Of a DNA stretch of 64,000 bases, positions 22,201 to 34,016 are shown one piece after another (position 1 is the first letter of the stretch; every line of letters begins with the position of its first letter). This stretch comes from Pilatotrama ljubarskyi (lineage: Eukaryota; Basidiomycota; Agaricomycetes; Polyporales; Polyporaceae): contig MU277743.1 of the NCBI GenBank assembly GCA_022385805.1, positions 78,407-142,406 of the forward strand. The letters are read 5' to 3'. The translations under genes were made by a program, and so were the position numbers. Under the pieces are notes generated by a model. The model made no database searches and had not been told where the DNA came from. It saw nothing but the letters and a program-made list of their open reading frames with translations.

Positions 22201-23475
22201 TGTCCTCTTTGGCGCGTTCTTCCGCTGTCTTGATTCCGCCCTTACGCTGGCAGCGATCATGGGGGCTCGGGAGCCCTTCGTCGCGCCGATGCACGTGAAG
22301 GCGGAGGCTCAGGCCAAGAAGAATTCCTGGACTCCCGTAGAGTTCCGCTCAGACGTGTTGGCCGCACTCCGCGCCTATCGCGAATGGTGGTCTCTGCAGA
22401 GCCAAGGCTTGTATGTGTCCGCGAACCGCTTCTGCCAGGATAACTTCCTCTCGAAGCCGACGCTACTCAACATCCAGAAGGTCAAGGACCATCTTCTGAA
22501 GGCGCTATACGATGTCGGCGTCATCGATATCTCTGCCGGCGGTTCCAGCAAGATGACGTATGTGCCGCCTCAGGCTCGCTCTCGAGAAGTTCCGTCGGTT
22601 CCCCAGCAGTTGAATGAAAACGACGACTCGCTGCCACTGCTTGCGGCTCTCATCGCCATCGCGTGCCAGCCGAAGTTCGCTATCCGCACGGGAGAGCGGA
22701 CATACCGGACGGCTGTCGACAAGGCATGCTTCGCTTTCCTCAGTATTTGTGAATAGTCACTGACTGCGTTGTGCAGGTCGTGATCATCCATCCTTCAAGC
22801 GTTAACCATCGTAAGAAGGAAATGCCGCAGAACGACCGCCCTCACCTCGAGAAGCAGATCATTGCCTACATGGAGAAGCGACAAAACATCTCCACGAGCC
22901 ACACCGCGGAGAAATACCTGGTCGCCACAACACGTCTCGACCCGCTCACCTACATCATGTTCGGTGCCTACCGCATCTCCGTCACCCCGCGCGGATTGGA
23001 GTGCGACGGGTGGTTGCCCGTGATTGGCCGCATGAACGTCCTCGACGACCTGGAGAGGCTGAAGGTCATGATGGAGGACTGCTTGTTACGCGTCTTCCAG
23101 GGCCTCATCGCCAGCCGGCAACGCAAGGCGCAGCAATATAGGAAGCCGCTGACGTACGACGAGGGGCGCGAAGACGAATCGGGTGACGAAGACGACAGCG
23201 ATCTAAGCAACGTACCGCTCTCGGACACGGAGATGAAAGAGCTCGACCTGATGACGATGGACCTCGTGCGCATCTTGAACCACTACAGTACCTTCCGTAT
23301 CGCTATGCAGTCGCAGAGCAACTCCCGACCGGGAACACCGATGGATTCACCGTCGCTGGCGCCCTCCCGTCTGCCGTCCTTCAGCGGATCGAGGTCAGGC
23401 TATTCTACCCCATACGGAATTGGATCCGCGTATTCGTCCCGGCCGAGCACTCCCAGTCGTCTGTCGCGCCAGTAG
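19246..23475 (+). CDS. DExH-box RNA helicase with N-terminal dsRNA-binding domains (DHX9-like)
   Basis: Four exons encode roughly 1,350 residues. The N-terminus is basic, Ser- and RGG-rich. A dsRNA-binding domain covers PLKKMNESNPKSPLNNY to RKVAENLAALSAVYQL across the 19806/19858 intron; a second lies in the long exon (TYDQARHFMDYYC ... GPSKKEAMMK). The helicase core has motif I GSGKTT, Ia TQPRR, II DEVHERD (DEVH), III SAT, V STNIAETSVTIPD and VI NQRAGRAGRHRPG. HA2 and OB-fold regions follow (VDPRLGRLVLFG; IIHPSSVNH). The C-terminal 120 residues are acidic then Ser/Pro-rich. This order matches DHX9/MLE-type enzymes; DHX36 or yeast YLR419W-like helicases are the alternatives. The ATG at 19246 is the first in frame; the one at 19288 is equally possible. 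The last intron is GC-AG. Confidence 0.88.
22724..22776 (+). other. GC-AG intron in the DExH helicase gene
   Basis: The upstream frame runs to a stop shortly after TAVDKACFAFLS. Continuing into the conserved OB-fold frame VVIIHPSSVNH requires a phase-0 join. GT sites nearby are phase 1 only. AAG|GCATGC gives phase 0, restores TAVDK-VVIIHPSSVNH as in homologues (DK followed by hydrophobic residues and HPSS), and makes a 53-nt intron ending TGCAG. Confidence 0.75.
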
Positions 23476-23926
23476 GAGAGAACTCAAGGAGCTTCACTAC
23501 GTAATTGAGACTGGTAGATTGTCTATTAGAAGGTGGTCTTCTTGTCATTGTAACGAATTATAGTTCTTAGTCGCAATAATGATTGTCTAATGGAATCTCA
23601 TCTCATTTCATCCGATTGGTCTCTGGTTGTGGGTTGCACGGCAGTAACCTCGCGTGTCTGCGGTACGCGCACGTGACGATCATGTAGTGGCGGACGTGAG
23701 TTTCGGACTTCGATCAAGCCGGGCTTTCTCCAGCTGCTCGTGTAACTTACGCGCGAGTACTGCTCTCTTGCTCGCCCTACAACGGTCTTGGGCCCTTTGG
23801 TCGATGAACTGGGCTGGACTGTGCTCTCTTTTCTCTGATCTGCTCCGGCCCTCTGTGAACCCCTTGCTTTCCCCGCAAACCCGCCTGTGACGACCTGCGG
23901 CATCCCCGCACAGACAATATACCAAG
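23476..23926. other. Intergenic region, helicase 3' end to AP-2 alpha 5' end
   Basis: 451 bp. The first 120 bp are AT-richer with several AATAAT/TAAT stretches suited to a 3' UTR and polyadenylation. The remainder is pyrimidine-rich leader before the AP-2 alpha ATG. No gene is seen. Confidence 0.4.
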
Positions 23927-26900
23927 ATGGCGACAAATATGCGAGGCCTGACCCAGGTGAGTAAGGCGGGAAGTCCCACTTGATAACAGCCGACCCATAC
24001 ACCGATAGTTCATCGCGGACATCCGCGGTGCACGGGTCCGCGAGCTTGAGGAGAAGAGGATCAATAAGGAGATGGCCAATATCCGGAAACGATTCAAGGG
24101 TATGCTGCGTCTTCTAAACTCAAGGTACAGTGCTGAACCTGTATCAGACGGTAATCTGGACGGATACCAGAAGAAGAAGTAAGCCCGTACGGTACATAGT
24201 AGGTACTCTTGCAATACGTACTGACGGTTACTGCGTCCAGGTATGTTGCGAAGGTTATCTTCACCTATATTCTGGGGTATAAGGTCGACATCGGCCATAT
24301 GGAGGCCGTCAACCTAATCTCCAGCTCAAAGTACAGCGAGAAGCAGATTGTGAGCCCTCCCTGAATTGCGCCGTGCGCAACAGTTCACGCTTTGCTGAAT
24401 ATAGGGCTACCTTGCTGTCACACTACTCATGCACGAGAACTCTGATTTCCTACGACTTGTGGTCAATTCCATTCGGAAGGACCTCAACGATAATAACGAA
24501 ATCCACAACTGCTTAGCATTGCACGCTATCGCCAATGTCGGTAGTCAAGAAATGGCAGAAGCACTCGCAGAGGATGTGCATCGTTTGTTGATCTCGCCGT
24601 AAGTGAACATGTGAAGCCTTGCCCACGGTGAACCTGAGCCTTGCATAGGACTTCCGAGAACTTCGTGAGGAAGAAGGCCGCTCTCACGTTGCTACGTTTG
24701 TACCGGAAGCATCCGGACGTAATCCCTGCCCAGGAATGGGCCTTGCGGATAGTGTCGATCATGGACGACCCGGACCTCGTAAGCAGAGGTCTATTTCGTT
24801 CATAGGCCGATCTGACATAGTCGCAGGGAGTAGTGCTCTGCGTCACTAGCTTGATCCTAGCCCTAGCGCAAGACCACCCAGACGCATATGCTATTTGCTA
24901 CCAGAAAGCTGTTGACCGGCTGAATCGCGTGGGTAGTCCGATGGTCCCTTCTCAGAAGCCCTGATGGTAACGTCGGTCGCAGCTTGTTGTCGAGCACGAA
25001 TACCCGGCGACATACTCGTACTATAAGGTCCCTATACCCTGGCTGCAAGTCAAGCTCCTCCGCCTCCTGCAGTACTATCCTCCATCTGGTCAGTACTGGC
25101 ACATGGATATATTCGAGCGTATATTGACGCAGGCCGGTCTTGCAGATGACCCCACGCTGCAAGTCATGCTGCAAGAGGTCCTGCAGACTATCATGAACAA
25201 CTGCAATGAACCCTCCAGAAACGTTCAACATAACAATGCTCAGCATGCCGTTCTATTTGAAGCAATCAATCTGGCAATTCATCTGGACACAAACTCCCCT
25301 TTGGTGAACACGGCTGCGGTTCTGCTTGCGAGGTTCATTAGTTCTAAGGAGACGAACGTTCGCTATCTTGGTCTGGACACCATGGCACATCTTGCAGCGC
25401 GAACGGACAATCTCGAAGCGATCAAGAGGCACCAGGGTACCATCATCCTGTCTCTACGCGACAAGGACATCTCCGTGCGACGGCGAGCGCTGGATCTCCT
25501 CTACAGCATGTGCGACGTTGACAACTCGGAGCTGATCGTTGGGGAGCTTCTGCGGTACCTGAAGGTTGCGGACTATGGCCTCAGGGAGGAGATGGTTCTG
25601 AAGATCGCCATTCTCACGGAGAAGTACGCGAGCACGTATAAGTGGTACGTCGACACGATCCTAGAGCTGCTCAGCGCGGCTGGAGATCATGTCGGAGAGG
25701 AGGTGTGGTACCGCGTTGTCCAGATCGTCACCAACACGGACGATCTCCAGGCATATGCGGCGAAAGTGGTCTTCGAGTACCTCAAGTCCCCCTCGTCGCA
25801 CGAGAGTTTGGTGAAAGTGGGCGGTAAGTATATTCAAAGCTGAGTAGCAAAAATCGACTGATCGGTCTTTAGGCTACATCCTCGGCGAATACGGCCACCT
25901 GATCGCGAACGAGCCCGGATACAGCCCCATCGAGCAGTTCCAGGTCCTCCACTCCAAATCACAGTTCTGTATGGCGCCTACACGAGCTCTGCTCCTCTCC
26001 ACATATATCAAGTGGGTGAACGTCTTCCCAGAGATCAAGCCCCAGCTCGTAAACGTCTTCGAGCGTTACCGGCACGTCCTGGACGTCGACCTCCAGCAGC
26101 GTGCTTGCGAGTTCTACGCGCTTTCTCTACGACCAGAAGACGATGAGCTGCTACAGAACGTCTGCGAGGAGATCCCGCCGTTCCCTCCTCGCGAAAGCGC
26201 CCTCCTCAACCGCCTCAACAAGAAGCATGCCGACAGCGAGGATAAGCGTCTGTGGGCGCAAGGTACCAACGGGAGCCTGGAACGTCAGCCCTCCAAACTG
26301 ATGCGCAAGCCAACATTGGCGGCGGACACCAATGGACAGAGGTCGGATTCCAACGGCAACATCTCGCAGGACATTGCGAGCTCCCTAGCAGGGCTCGACC
26401 TTACTTCATCTCCCGTGGCCATGCAATCCCCCTCATCACTCTCCGACCCTTCAGCCACGCTCGCTGCCAAAGGCATCCCTCGTCTCACTGCAGGACCCAA
26501 TGTTGACCGTTGGTTCGACAAGCTGCTATATACCCCAGACGGAGTGCTCTATGAGGATGTTCAGATCCAAATCGGCATCAAGTCGCGATACCAGGGGCCG
26601 GTGGGGCAGGTCGCTGTGTATATCGGGAACAAGATGTCCGCGCCGCTCACCTCTTTCACGACCACGCTGCACAACGAGGAGGGCGAGGCGCTCTCGGCAT
26701 CTTTCGTAAAGATCGCCCCCAGCACGCTCGCGCCAAAGACCCAGATCCAGCAGATCGTGCAGGTTGAGTGCAAGAAGGTCTTCCGCCGGCCACCCATCCT
26801 CGTCGTCTCCTTCCTCGCCGGCGCACACCAAGCCATAGCCGTACGCCTGCCGATCGTCATCACCAAATTCCTCGAAGGCGTGAAGCTTGGGCCCTCGGAC

Positions 26901-27323
26901 TTCTTCGAGCGTTGGAAGCTCATCGGTGGGCCGCCGCGCGAGGCGCAGAGCATCTTCCCCATCTCGCTCGATGCCACCGGTCACATCGACCTCGTGAAAC
27001 AGCGCCAAGTCGTGTCCGGCCACGGGTTCCAGATCTTGGAGGGTATCGATCCAAACCCGAGCAACATCGTCGGCGCTGGTATCGTACACACCGCAGTGGA
27101 GGGGAAGGTAGGATGCCTGCTGCGGCTAGAACCCAACAGGGAAGCGAAGGTACGAGTTGCAGATATCCGAGTCTCGCAGAGCCTAACCACTCACGTTGGA
27201 CAGCTATCTCGCATCACGCTGCGCAGTACGTCAGAAGAGGTTGCGTCAGAGGCTCAGAAGCTCTTGCAGAAGCCACTCGGCGCAGACGCCAACGGTGGAC
27301 CAGCGGAAAAGCGTACTCTCTGA
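23927..27323 (+). CDS. APL3: AP-2 adaptor complex subunit alpha
   Basis: Many short 5' exons, then two long ones. The product starts [22 protein letters not shown], the conserved alpha-adaptin opening (MRGL--FI-DIR). The HEAT-repeat trunk follows: [83 protein letters not shown] and [12 protein letters not shown] disordered hinge begins about 26300 (SNGNISQDI). The C-terminal appendage spans 26500-27323 with a beta-sandwich ([16 protein letters not shown]) and a platform part ([20 protein letters not shown]). AP-2 links cargo and PIP2 to clathrin at the plasma membrane in endocytosis. About 930-950 residues, the normal family length. Stop TGA at 27321-27323. Confidence 0.95.
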
Positions 27324-27489
27324 ACGCCCTGACCCGTCTCTCTTCGTGTGTACATATGGACTGTATCTATCGGATGTATTCGACGTACAACACAGCGACA
27401 ACTAATGGTAGTAATACACTCCAACAAGCAGCGAGACATCAGAAAGCAGGGGACAAAGAATGAGGAACGAGGGTCGAAGGAAGCGGCGA

Positions 27490-30400
27490 CTAGCGTCTCG
27501 TCAGGATAGATCGGAAGATATTCCTGCGTCTCTTACCCGGGTCATCGCCCAGGTCCACGGACATTTCGGTCGTGGGTGACATGAGGGGATCTGGTGCTCG
27601 AGTCCGAGCGAGTGGGGAGTCGGTAGAAGTCGAACGAGGGTGATGCACGAGCGGCGGCCGCATCGGACGCACAGGCTCTTCGGAAGCGTCGGATGGCGGG
27701 GACGGAAGGGGCGAAGGAAGGGGAGGCTGGAAGAGTGGCCGGGGTTCAGAAGCATCTCCGAGCGACCTCCGAGATGGACTGTCCTGAGACTGCTCCGGGG
27801 TCGACGGCGCTGTTGACGGCCGACTGGACTTGCGTGATCTGTTCTGCCTACTTGCAGAGGATAACTTGCGCCCTCGTACGGCAAGCTTGAGAGGTGAAGA
27901 CGGTGAGGGCGGCAGCGGTATATTAGCGGGTAACGTGGGCATGGCGGGCATCCGGGGTATCGGCAGGATAGCTGGCTCAGAGTGCTGCCGCCTGGGCTTC
28001 GCGGCGAGTTTGCTGACGCGGAAAAGCGCCTGCTCCTCAACCTCGAGGCAGCGGGAGCAAAACTCGGAGAAGTATTTGTCGTCTGGGCTGTTCGGCTTCG
28101 GCGGCTGGAGGTTCTGCATGCGCGAATAGCGCACGACGACTGAGGTGACCACGGCGAGATGCCGTGGGATATCGAGCAAGTGAGGGAGGAGGGGTATAGC
28201 TTCGCGGTGGAGAACCGGCGTGGTGGCACTGCGCTGCCGGAGGGCGTTCATGATGCGCAACCGTTCATGTCTGTCGGAAGAAAGCGGCGTGCTCGGGCCT
28301 TTGCTACCGACCTCTGGAGTGGATACGACAATGATATAGTCGATCATGGCATGCAAGCTGTCGTTCAGGAAGTCCTTGACGCCTCGCATGTATTCCTCCT
28401 TCTGTACATTCTGTGGATGGGTGAGCGGGGGGCTCTACTGTGCGGTTGGCTGAGGGTCATGACTGACCGGATTGAGGTTAGCCAGGCTCTGGATCACCTT
28501 TGCAATCAACGTCAGGCTCCGTTGAACCGGCACGTCCGGTAGGCCTGCTGAACGTCAGTACACCGACGGACGAGTTCAGGAGGACGATAATCCTACCAGG
28601 GAGCACTCCGAACAGATGAGGGTGCAGTATTGCTGGCACAATGAAGCGCAGGAAGCAGAAAGCCGACACACTCTGCCACGGCAGCTCGCGGTTCTGGTCA
28701 TCCCGTACCCGATACCGGCTCTCGACCAAGCGCCGTATATGCTCAAACATCCTCCGGAGCTCTCTACGCCGCCGTTTCCTTTCAGTCTATCATGACATCG
28801 CGATGGATAGAGCATACATACGGTGGGCACTGAGTCCGGGCCTCGTATATGTGGTCCCAAAACTCCCGGCACCATGCGACGAGCAGATCCACGTTCTTCT
28901 CGATCGCCTTCGGACCCTTTCCGATACGGACCGGGTCCACCTCGATCGCGACCTTCTCGGAGCAGAGCCGCCGGATCGTCGCGCCCACGCTGGCTTCAAG
29001 GAAGGGCATGCCGTACCACGACATATACAGCTCCACGGTCTTTGTGAACACGGTGTTGCCTCGACTATCGGGACCGGGACGTGTGAGCGATATATGCGCC
29101 GGACCGGTTTCGGTGGTCAGAATGGACGTACAAAAGGGTATTGTGAGCTGTATAGCGATGCGAAGTGAGTTTCTCGAGTGCGTGCTGCGGGAATCGTGCG
29201 GACTCACAGGTCAAGGTGCCGTCGACTTCGCGGTCCGCAAGCTCCATGATGTTCTCGAGCAAGACATTCTTGGCTATGGCGATTGACATTATGTTGTTGT
29301 TGACATTCTTCATCTTAAGCCGAGCCTCCAGTTCGCGCATCCAATCGAGGTGGTTACGAGAGTGCAGGGTCTGCATCATAACATTGTGGTTAGTGACTGA
29401 TGGAGAAAGGAGTGTTTGCGTGACGATACCTTCAACAGTCGAGCATATGCGTGGTATGGCAGGATGATCTCTCTGCAGCGATGTCAGCGACAGTCTCAAT
29501 GGCTTCTCAGTCTAAGACATACTCGTCGACCCTAATCTTCAGTCTCATCTCACCAGCCTGAGTGCTGGACGCCTGCCCTCCGTGTAACACGGGAAACCAC
29601 CCCTCCACCGCCTCCCCTCTCCTAAAGTTGACGAGCACGATCACCACAGTCCCGACAATCGCAGGCTTCGTGAGCCTCTTCTCCCGCCACACCACGATCT
29701 CCAGGTTCTCGAACGGGGGGAGATCAGAGAGCACGAACCGCTCGTGCCAGTCCGGCGACCCGATGCCCTTCTTCACCGTCGTGCGCCCGCAGAGCGTGCC
29801 GTTCACGAAGATCTCGCAGTAAACGTCCATGTCGATCGCGTCCGCGTCCGGTTTGATGTCCTGGTCCGCGATCGACGGCTCCTCCGGGAGAGGACGCGTG
29901 ACGCCGAGGTTGCGGCCCTGTATGCACGTAAGGTCCACCTGGCGCCACATGCGGTAGAGGCCGCCGTCTTCGGGCGAGAGCCAGCGGCCGTAGACCTCTG
30001 GCATAGCGTAGGATCGGAGGAGGGCGAGCCAGGTGTGCGCCGTCTCCTCGTCTTCGAACTGGATGTACAAGGGCTCGGTCGTTGGCGCCGCACCACGCAT
30101 TTGGCCGCTGGCGAAGGGTCAGGGACGCGTTTCAGAGTCGGAAAGAGGGGTAGCATACGCGACAGAGAAGATTCCAATGCAGTTGCGTCTGTCGAATAGG
30201 GAGCGGTGAACGGCGCGGATATCTGTATGGTTCAGGAGGTACATATAGATAGATCGGTATAGGATGGTATCCTGCGATAGACAGGTTGAGTAGACGCGCC
30301 GGCACACGCGGAGGGACGCACTCACGTCGACATAGATGTTCAGCAAGCACCCCTCTTCCTCCTCGACCAGCTTACAGCGTGCAGGTCGCCATTGGCCCGC

Positions 30401-30745
30401 CCCTGCTGAGTTGCGCCCAATACCAAGCCAACTCGTCTTCTCTGCATCCGGCACGGCGCATATAAGCACGCGTCGCGATGGTTCCCCGCACATGTCAATA
30501 ACGCACCTTTGACCTTCCTCTGTGCGGCATCGCCACTGGACGAAGCGACGCGGGGGTTGTGGTCGCGTTTGTCTGCGGCCTTCTTAGTGGGCGGCTAAAC
30601 GGGAGGAGCGATGATCCCGACGGATTCCCAGATCAGCGAGGGCGACGTAGCCGAGATTGCGGATGGTGCTACGCACCTTCTTCAACGCCCCCGCGGCCTT
30701 TGCGGAGACGTAGAGCTCGACGGACACGTAGAATTCCCTGTCCAT
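27490..30745 (-). CDS. Ras GTPase-activating protein with PH-like and C2 domains (BUD2/CLA2-type)
   Basis: Minus-strand multi-exon gene. Exon 1 encodes MDREFYVSVELYVSAK. A PH-like region follows over 30110-30430 (SWLGIGRNSAGAGQWRPARC ... HRSLFDRRNCIGIF) and then a C2 domain over 29520-29950 (WRQVDLTCIQGRNLGVTR, CEIFVNGTLCGRTTVKK, WHERFVLSDLPPFENLEI). The RasGAP domain spans roughly 28480-29500: helix NHLDWMRELEARL, the arginine finger in TLFRGNT, VELYMSWYGMPFLEAS, and the FLRFIVPAILHPHLFG signature. The tail (27490-28040) is Ser/Pro-rich and basic at its end. PH-C2-RasGAP architecture is shared by animal SynGAP/DAB2IP and fungal BUD2/CLA2, which switches off the Rsr1 GTPase at the cell cortex to guide polarity. 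The arginine-finger junction needs a 16-nt micro-exon. An in-frame ATG at 30784 could extend the start. Confidence 0.85.
29132..29147 (-). other. 16-nt micro-exon in the RasGAP gene
   Basis: The upstream exon ends after DGTLT plus one base at a GTGAGT donor; the downstream exon begins TCGAGGCAAC at 29064. Direct joining breaks frame. Inserting CTCACAATACCCTTTT, which has an upstream ACAG acceptor and a downstream GTACGT donor, restores TSHNTLFRGNTVF, the expected RasGAP finger-loop sequence. Confidence 0.75.
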
Positions 30746-31724
30746 GCTCCCAGTCGCAGGCCCGATCTTCTCGGGCGTGGGCACGACGAGCGCGATCTAT
30801 TCGGGTCTTGGATAGGCAGCGCGCTGCACCAGCGGGTCTGGGTATTCGTGGACCTCGTGTCGTGCTGGGGCGCTGAGTGGCCTATATGCAGCGCCAGGAG
30901 CAGTCTTGGCCAAGAGGCGAGCCCGAGGGGCGTGGTGTGGCGAGACGGGGGATATCTGGTTGTGGCGGTCGTGGACGACAGGGGATATATGGAGAGCGGT
31001 GTACGAAGGGGGATAAATTGGACGGATATGTATGGAAGGTATTCGAGACGAACACGGTTGCGAGGGATGGGCGGCGTGGTGCTCACAACATGGCAATCGC
31101 ACAGCGCACAGACGGGGAAATGGGAAAGTGCGCAAGCAGGTGCCACTGCGAGCTGCAACGCGCGACTGAGCCTCGCTCGTCCCTGTGGCGTCCCGCCCAC
31201 GGCCGGGCGTTTACCACCACGCCGCCTCCCAGCCCCCAGGGCCCGTCCTCGCTGTCCGCCGTCGTCGTCTCACTTTCGAACTTCGAAGGTTGATATAGCG
31301 TTCATATCTGCCTTCCCATTCAACGTGCGCAACAGGCACCGAGACGAGGTAACCGGCACTTCGGTAGATCACCCGCACTGCCATTTCGAAACTCGGTCAG
31401 ACCCGCCGTCACACCTGCGCAGATTACACGGAGTCGGATTCAGGTGATGATGGCACACTCCAGACATGACATTCGGACATGCTGGCGACGTGACTTCCGC
31501 ATCGTTCCTCTTCTGATTCCTGGTTGCTCGCCACACTCTGCATGACGCCCACTCTACCAATAAACAGAAACTACAGTAAACGATGTGAAGGACAGACGAT
31601 GAAGCGTTCGGGGCCAGTCAAAAGCACTGGCGCGACGGCTTTAGGGTATCAACAGGACCGCCACGCCAGACGGGATGGGGAAATGACGAGTTCGCAGTCC
31701 GACACATAGTGCATCTCGACGCGA
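30746..31724. other. Intergenic region upstream of RasGAP gene and downstream of ELO gene
   Basis: Both neighbours are on the minus strand, so this holds the RasGAP promoter and the ELO 3' end. Open frames here are low-complexity with no recognisable product. A purine-rich plus-strand tract with several GATAT and GGGATA repeats lies at 30940-31030. No gene is supported. Confidence 0.4.
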
Positions 31725-32981
31725 TTACTCGGTTTTGTGACTGCTCATGACGCCGTCAGCATGCACCACTACTTGACACTGAAATGAAACGCACCCGTTC
31801 GCAACGCCAACCGCCTTGCCGTTCGTCACTGGCTTCTTGCCAGCAGGCTTCTTGTACGTTTGCATGTAGAACTGGATGAAGAGCGCCAGATAGCTCGTGA
31901 GCAGCAGGCAGCCGAACACCGCAGCGCTCTCCGTGCCAGCGCAGCTTCCAAAGGTAGGCAGGTTCTTGAAGTAGGTGGCGGCGTAATACGAGTACGCTGA
32001 GATGCAAGCCTCAGTGAGACACATGCAGACCAATCGGAGCATGTCGAGACTTACTGGCGAAATAGACGACGAAGAGGTCGATGACGAACTGTATAATCTG
32101 GAACGTCGTGAGGTATTTCTTCCACTGTTACGGATGTCAGTCGTGCACAGATAGACGGCCAGCAGCCAGTAGACTCACCCAAATCCTAGCACCACCAGCG
32201 GTCGCGTAGTAATAGTAGTCTGCACGCCAGTCAGCAATGACCACAAGTATGACGCGAATGCACTTACACATGATCACATGGACAGTAAGGTTGATGGCAA
32301 TAGGAACCCATTGCTGTTTGATCGCGTCAATGAAAGTTTCAATTGGTTGCGTACGCGACGTGGCACTCACAACACTGGTCCTTCCGTTAAGTTGAGCATA
32401 GCATAGGAGAGCCGTGGCGGAGTGGTGGAAGACATGCAAGAACGCTGTAGGACAGTTCAGAGACCATCTAGAGCGCGTAAAACGCGTCGCTTACCGAGGG
32501 GCTTCTTCTTAAGAGCAAGGAATACGGTGTCTATGAGCTCGATGTACTTGAAGTAATAGTTGATCATGTAGTAGAATTCGAGTCTCTGAGATCGTCGTCA
32601 GCACGCGCTCAACTGCGCAAACCATGCTGAACGCTGGAGGCTCACAGGAGTCAACATCTGTTCGTTGCAAAGGGCCCAGAAAACGCCGTGCTTGTAATAC
32701 AGGGGTGCGACCTCCTCCATGATCAGCAGGACCAGCAGGAGACTGCCAGAGCTCAAGAACGCGTTGTGCAAGCGGAAGAAGAACTGCAGCTTGAACGGTG
32801 GCCTGTTCTTCATCCACTCGCGGATTCCGAAGATGATGACGAGGTAGGCGGCGAGGGCGGGGAACACCTCCTGCGGGGTCGACATGGGTGTCTTGCCCGG
32901 CACGTAGTGCGTCAGCTCATAAGGAACGTTGAGCGACGCGAGGTGGAGGCGCGAGAGCAGGAAATCCGCGAGGGGAGCCAT
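31725..32981 (-). CDS. ELO-family very-long-chain fatty acid elongase (3-ketoacyl-CoA synthase)
   Basis: Seven or so exons on the minus strand, about 310 residues. Exon 1 gives [10 protein letters not shown] and a first membrane segment [14 protein letters not shown]. Then come [24 protein letters not shown] and [21 protein letters not shown], joined to [24 protein letters not shown] across a short intron. The catalytic histidine box HxxHH is present as HVFHH. Next are [39 protein letters not shown] and the last membrane helices with a short C-terminal tail. ELO enzymes condense malonyl-CoA with acyl-CoA in the ER membrane to lengthen fatty acids for sphingolipids and phospholipids. Chain-length preference cannot be told. 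The box reads HVFHH where yeast ELO1-3 have HTYHH. Start ATG at 32981, stop at 31725. Confidence 0.92.
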
Positions 32982-34016
32982 GGAGGAGGACGGACGTGGA
33001 CGGTCGGGAGAGAGGAGGAGGACGCTCTCAAGCGACTTTTTCGTGCCGCCATCTGGCGCGTGCTTTAAGGTCCGGCACTTTCCGGCACTGGCAGCGGCCG
33101 GGGCGCGCGCACTCAAACGGGGTCTCGGCCGGTCGACCGGCGCCGACGCGTCCCCAAACGAACGCGTCCCGCCCCGCGCCCGGAAGCGCGAGCGACGCGT
33201 CGGTGCTCCCGCCCTTCTCGCCGATGCGTCGAAGCACAGCCTGCGCCCCCGACGCTTTGGCATAACTTTGGCCGAACATGTGTGCGTCTCGTGCACAGCG
33301 GCCCTTTCCCGCACTGCCCAGGCGGCAGCTCCAGCGGACGTCCGTGCACGCCTGATGACCGTTCCTGCGTCCGGGATTGGTCGTTATCGAGCGCCGTGTC
33401 AGGGCGCGTACGTGATACGATTCATGAAGAGGCACATCATTCGCTGTGCTGGCCCATGTGCCCACAACGCGCTCCTAGACGTGCACCATCCGTGTACGTA
33501 TGGGAGGAGCACGCGTAGACTCGCAGTGGGATGCAGTGGGTCACGAAGTAGACTTTGCCAGATGGATGCCGAGGAAGGTGCCCCTCGTGAGCTTCGCGCG
33601 AGTTCCTCTGGCCCCTGTGGGCCACCGCCTGACGTATACGAAGCTACCGAAGTGTTGGAAGGTCGCTGACAATTACGCTCATATACCTCGATGCAGTGCC
33701 ACGGGGTATGCAGTAGTCACCCTGCCCAGAACACTGCGATCCCATCTCGATCCCTCCTGAGAAGGCCTCGGTCACAATGCGCACGGTCAGAGATTATACA
33801 GTGGTCGTCTGAGAGCTGCACTGCACGACCGACGGCGGAAAGGGAATGCATTCTTGCAGTATGATGAAGTGTAACGAGAGTCCATGAAAATATTGGCCAG
33901 AAGATCCAGAGTAAACCGTGGTAATAGATACATGTGAGATGGCGACACGATTAGGCGACGACGATGCAGAGACAGTATAGCGAGGGAGAGTGGACGGCAA
34001 AGACACGAGAGCAGGT
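32982..34016. other. Intergenic region upstream of ELO
   Basis: About 1 kb holding the ELO promoter and the 3' flank of the unknown gene at 34017-34710. The part next to ELO (33000-33330) is very GC-rich; the rest is nearer average. Frames up to 246 codons cross it on the plus strand but have shadow-like Arg/Ser/Pro composition. No gene is supported. Confidence 0.4.

Noticed and set aside
32929..33669. 246-codon plus-strand frame antisense to the ELO first exon
   Set aside because: Begins inside the ELO gene on the wrong strand and has random GC-rich composition.
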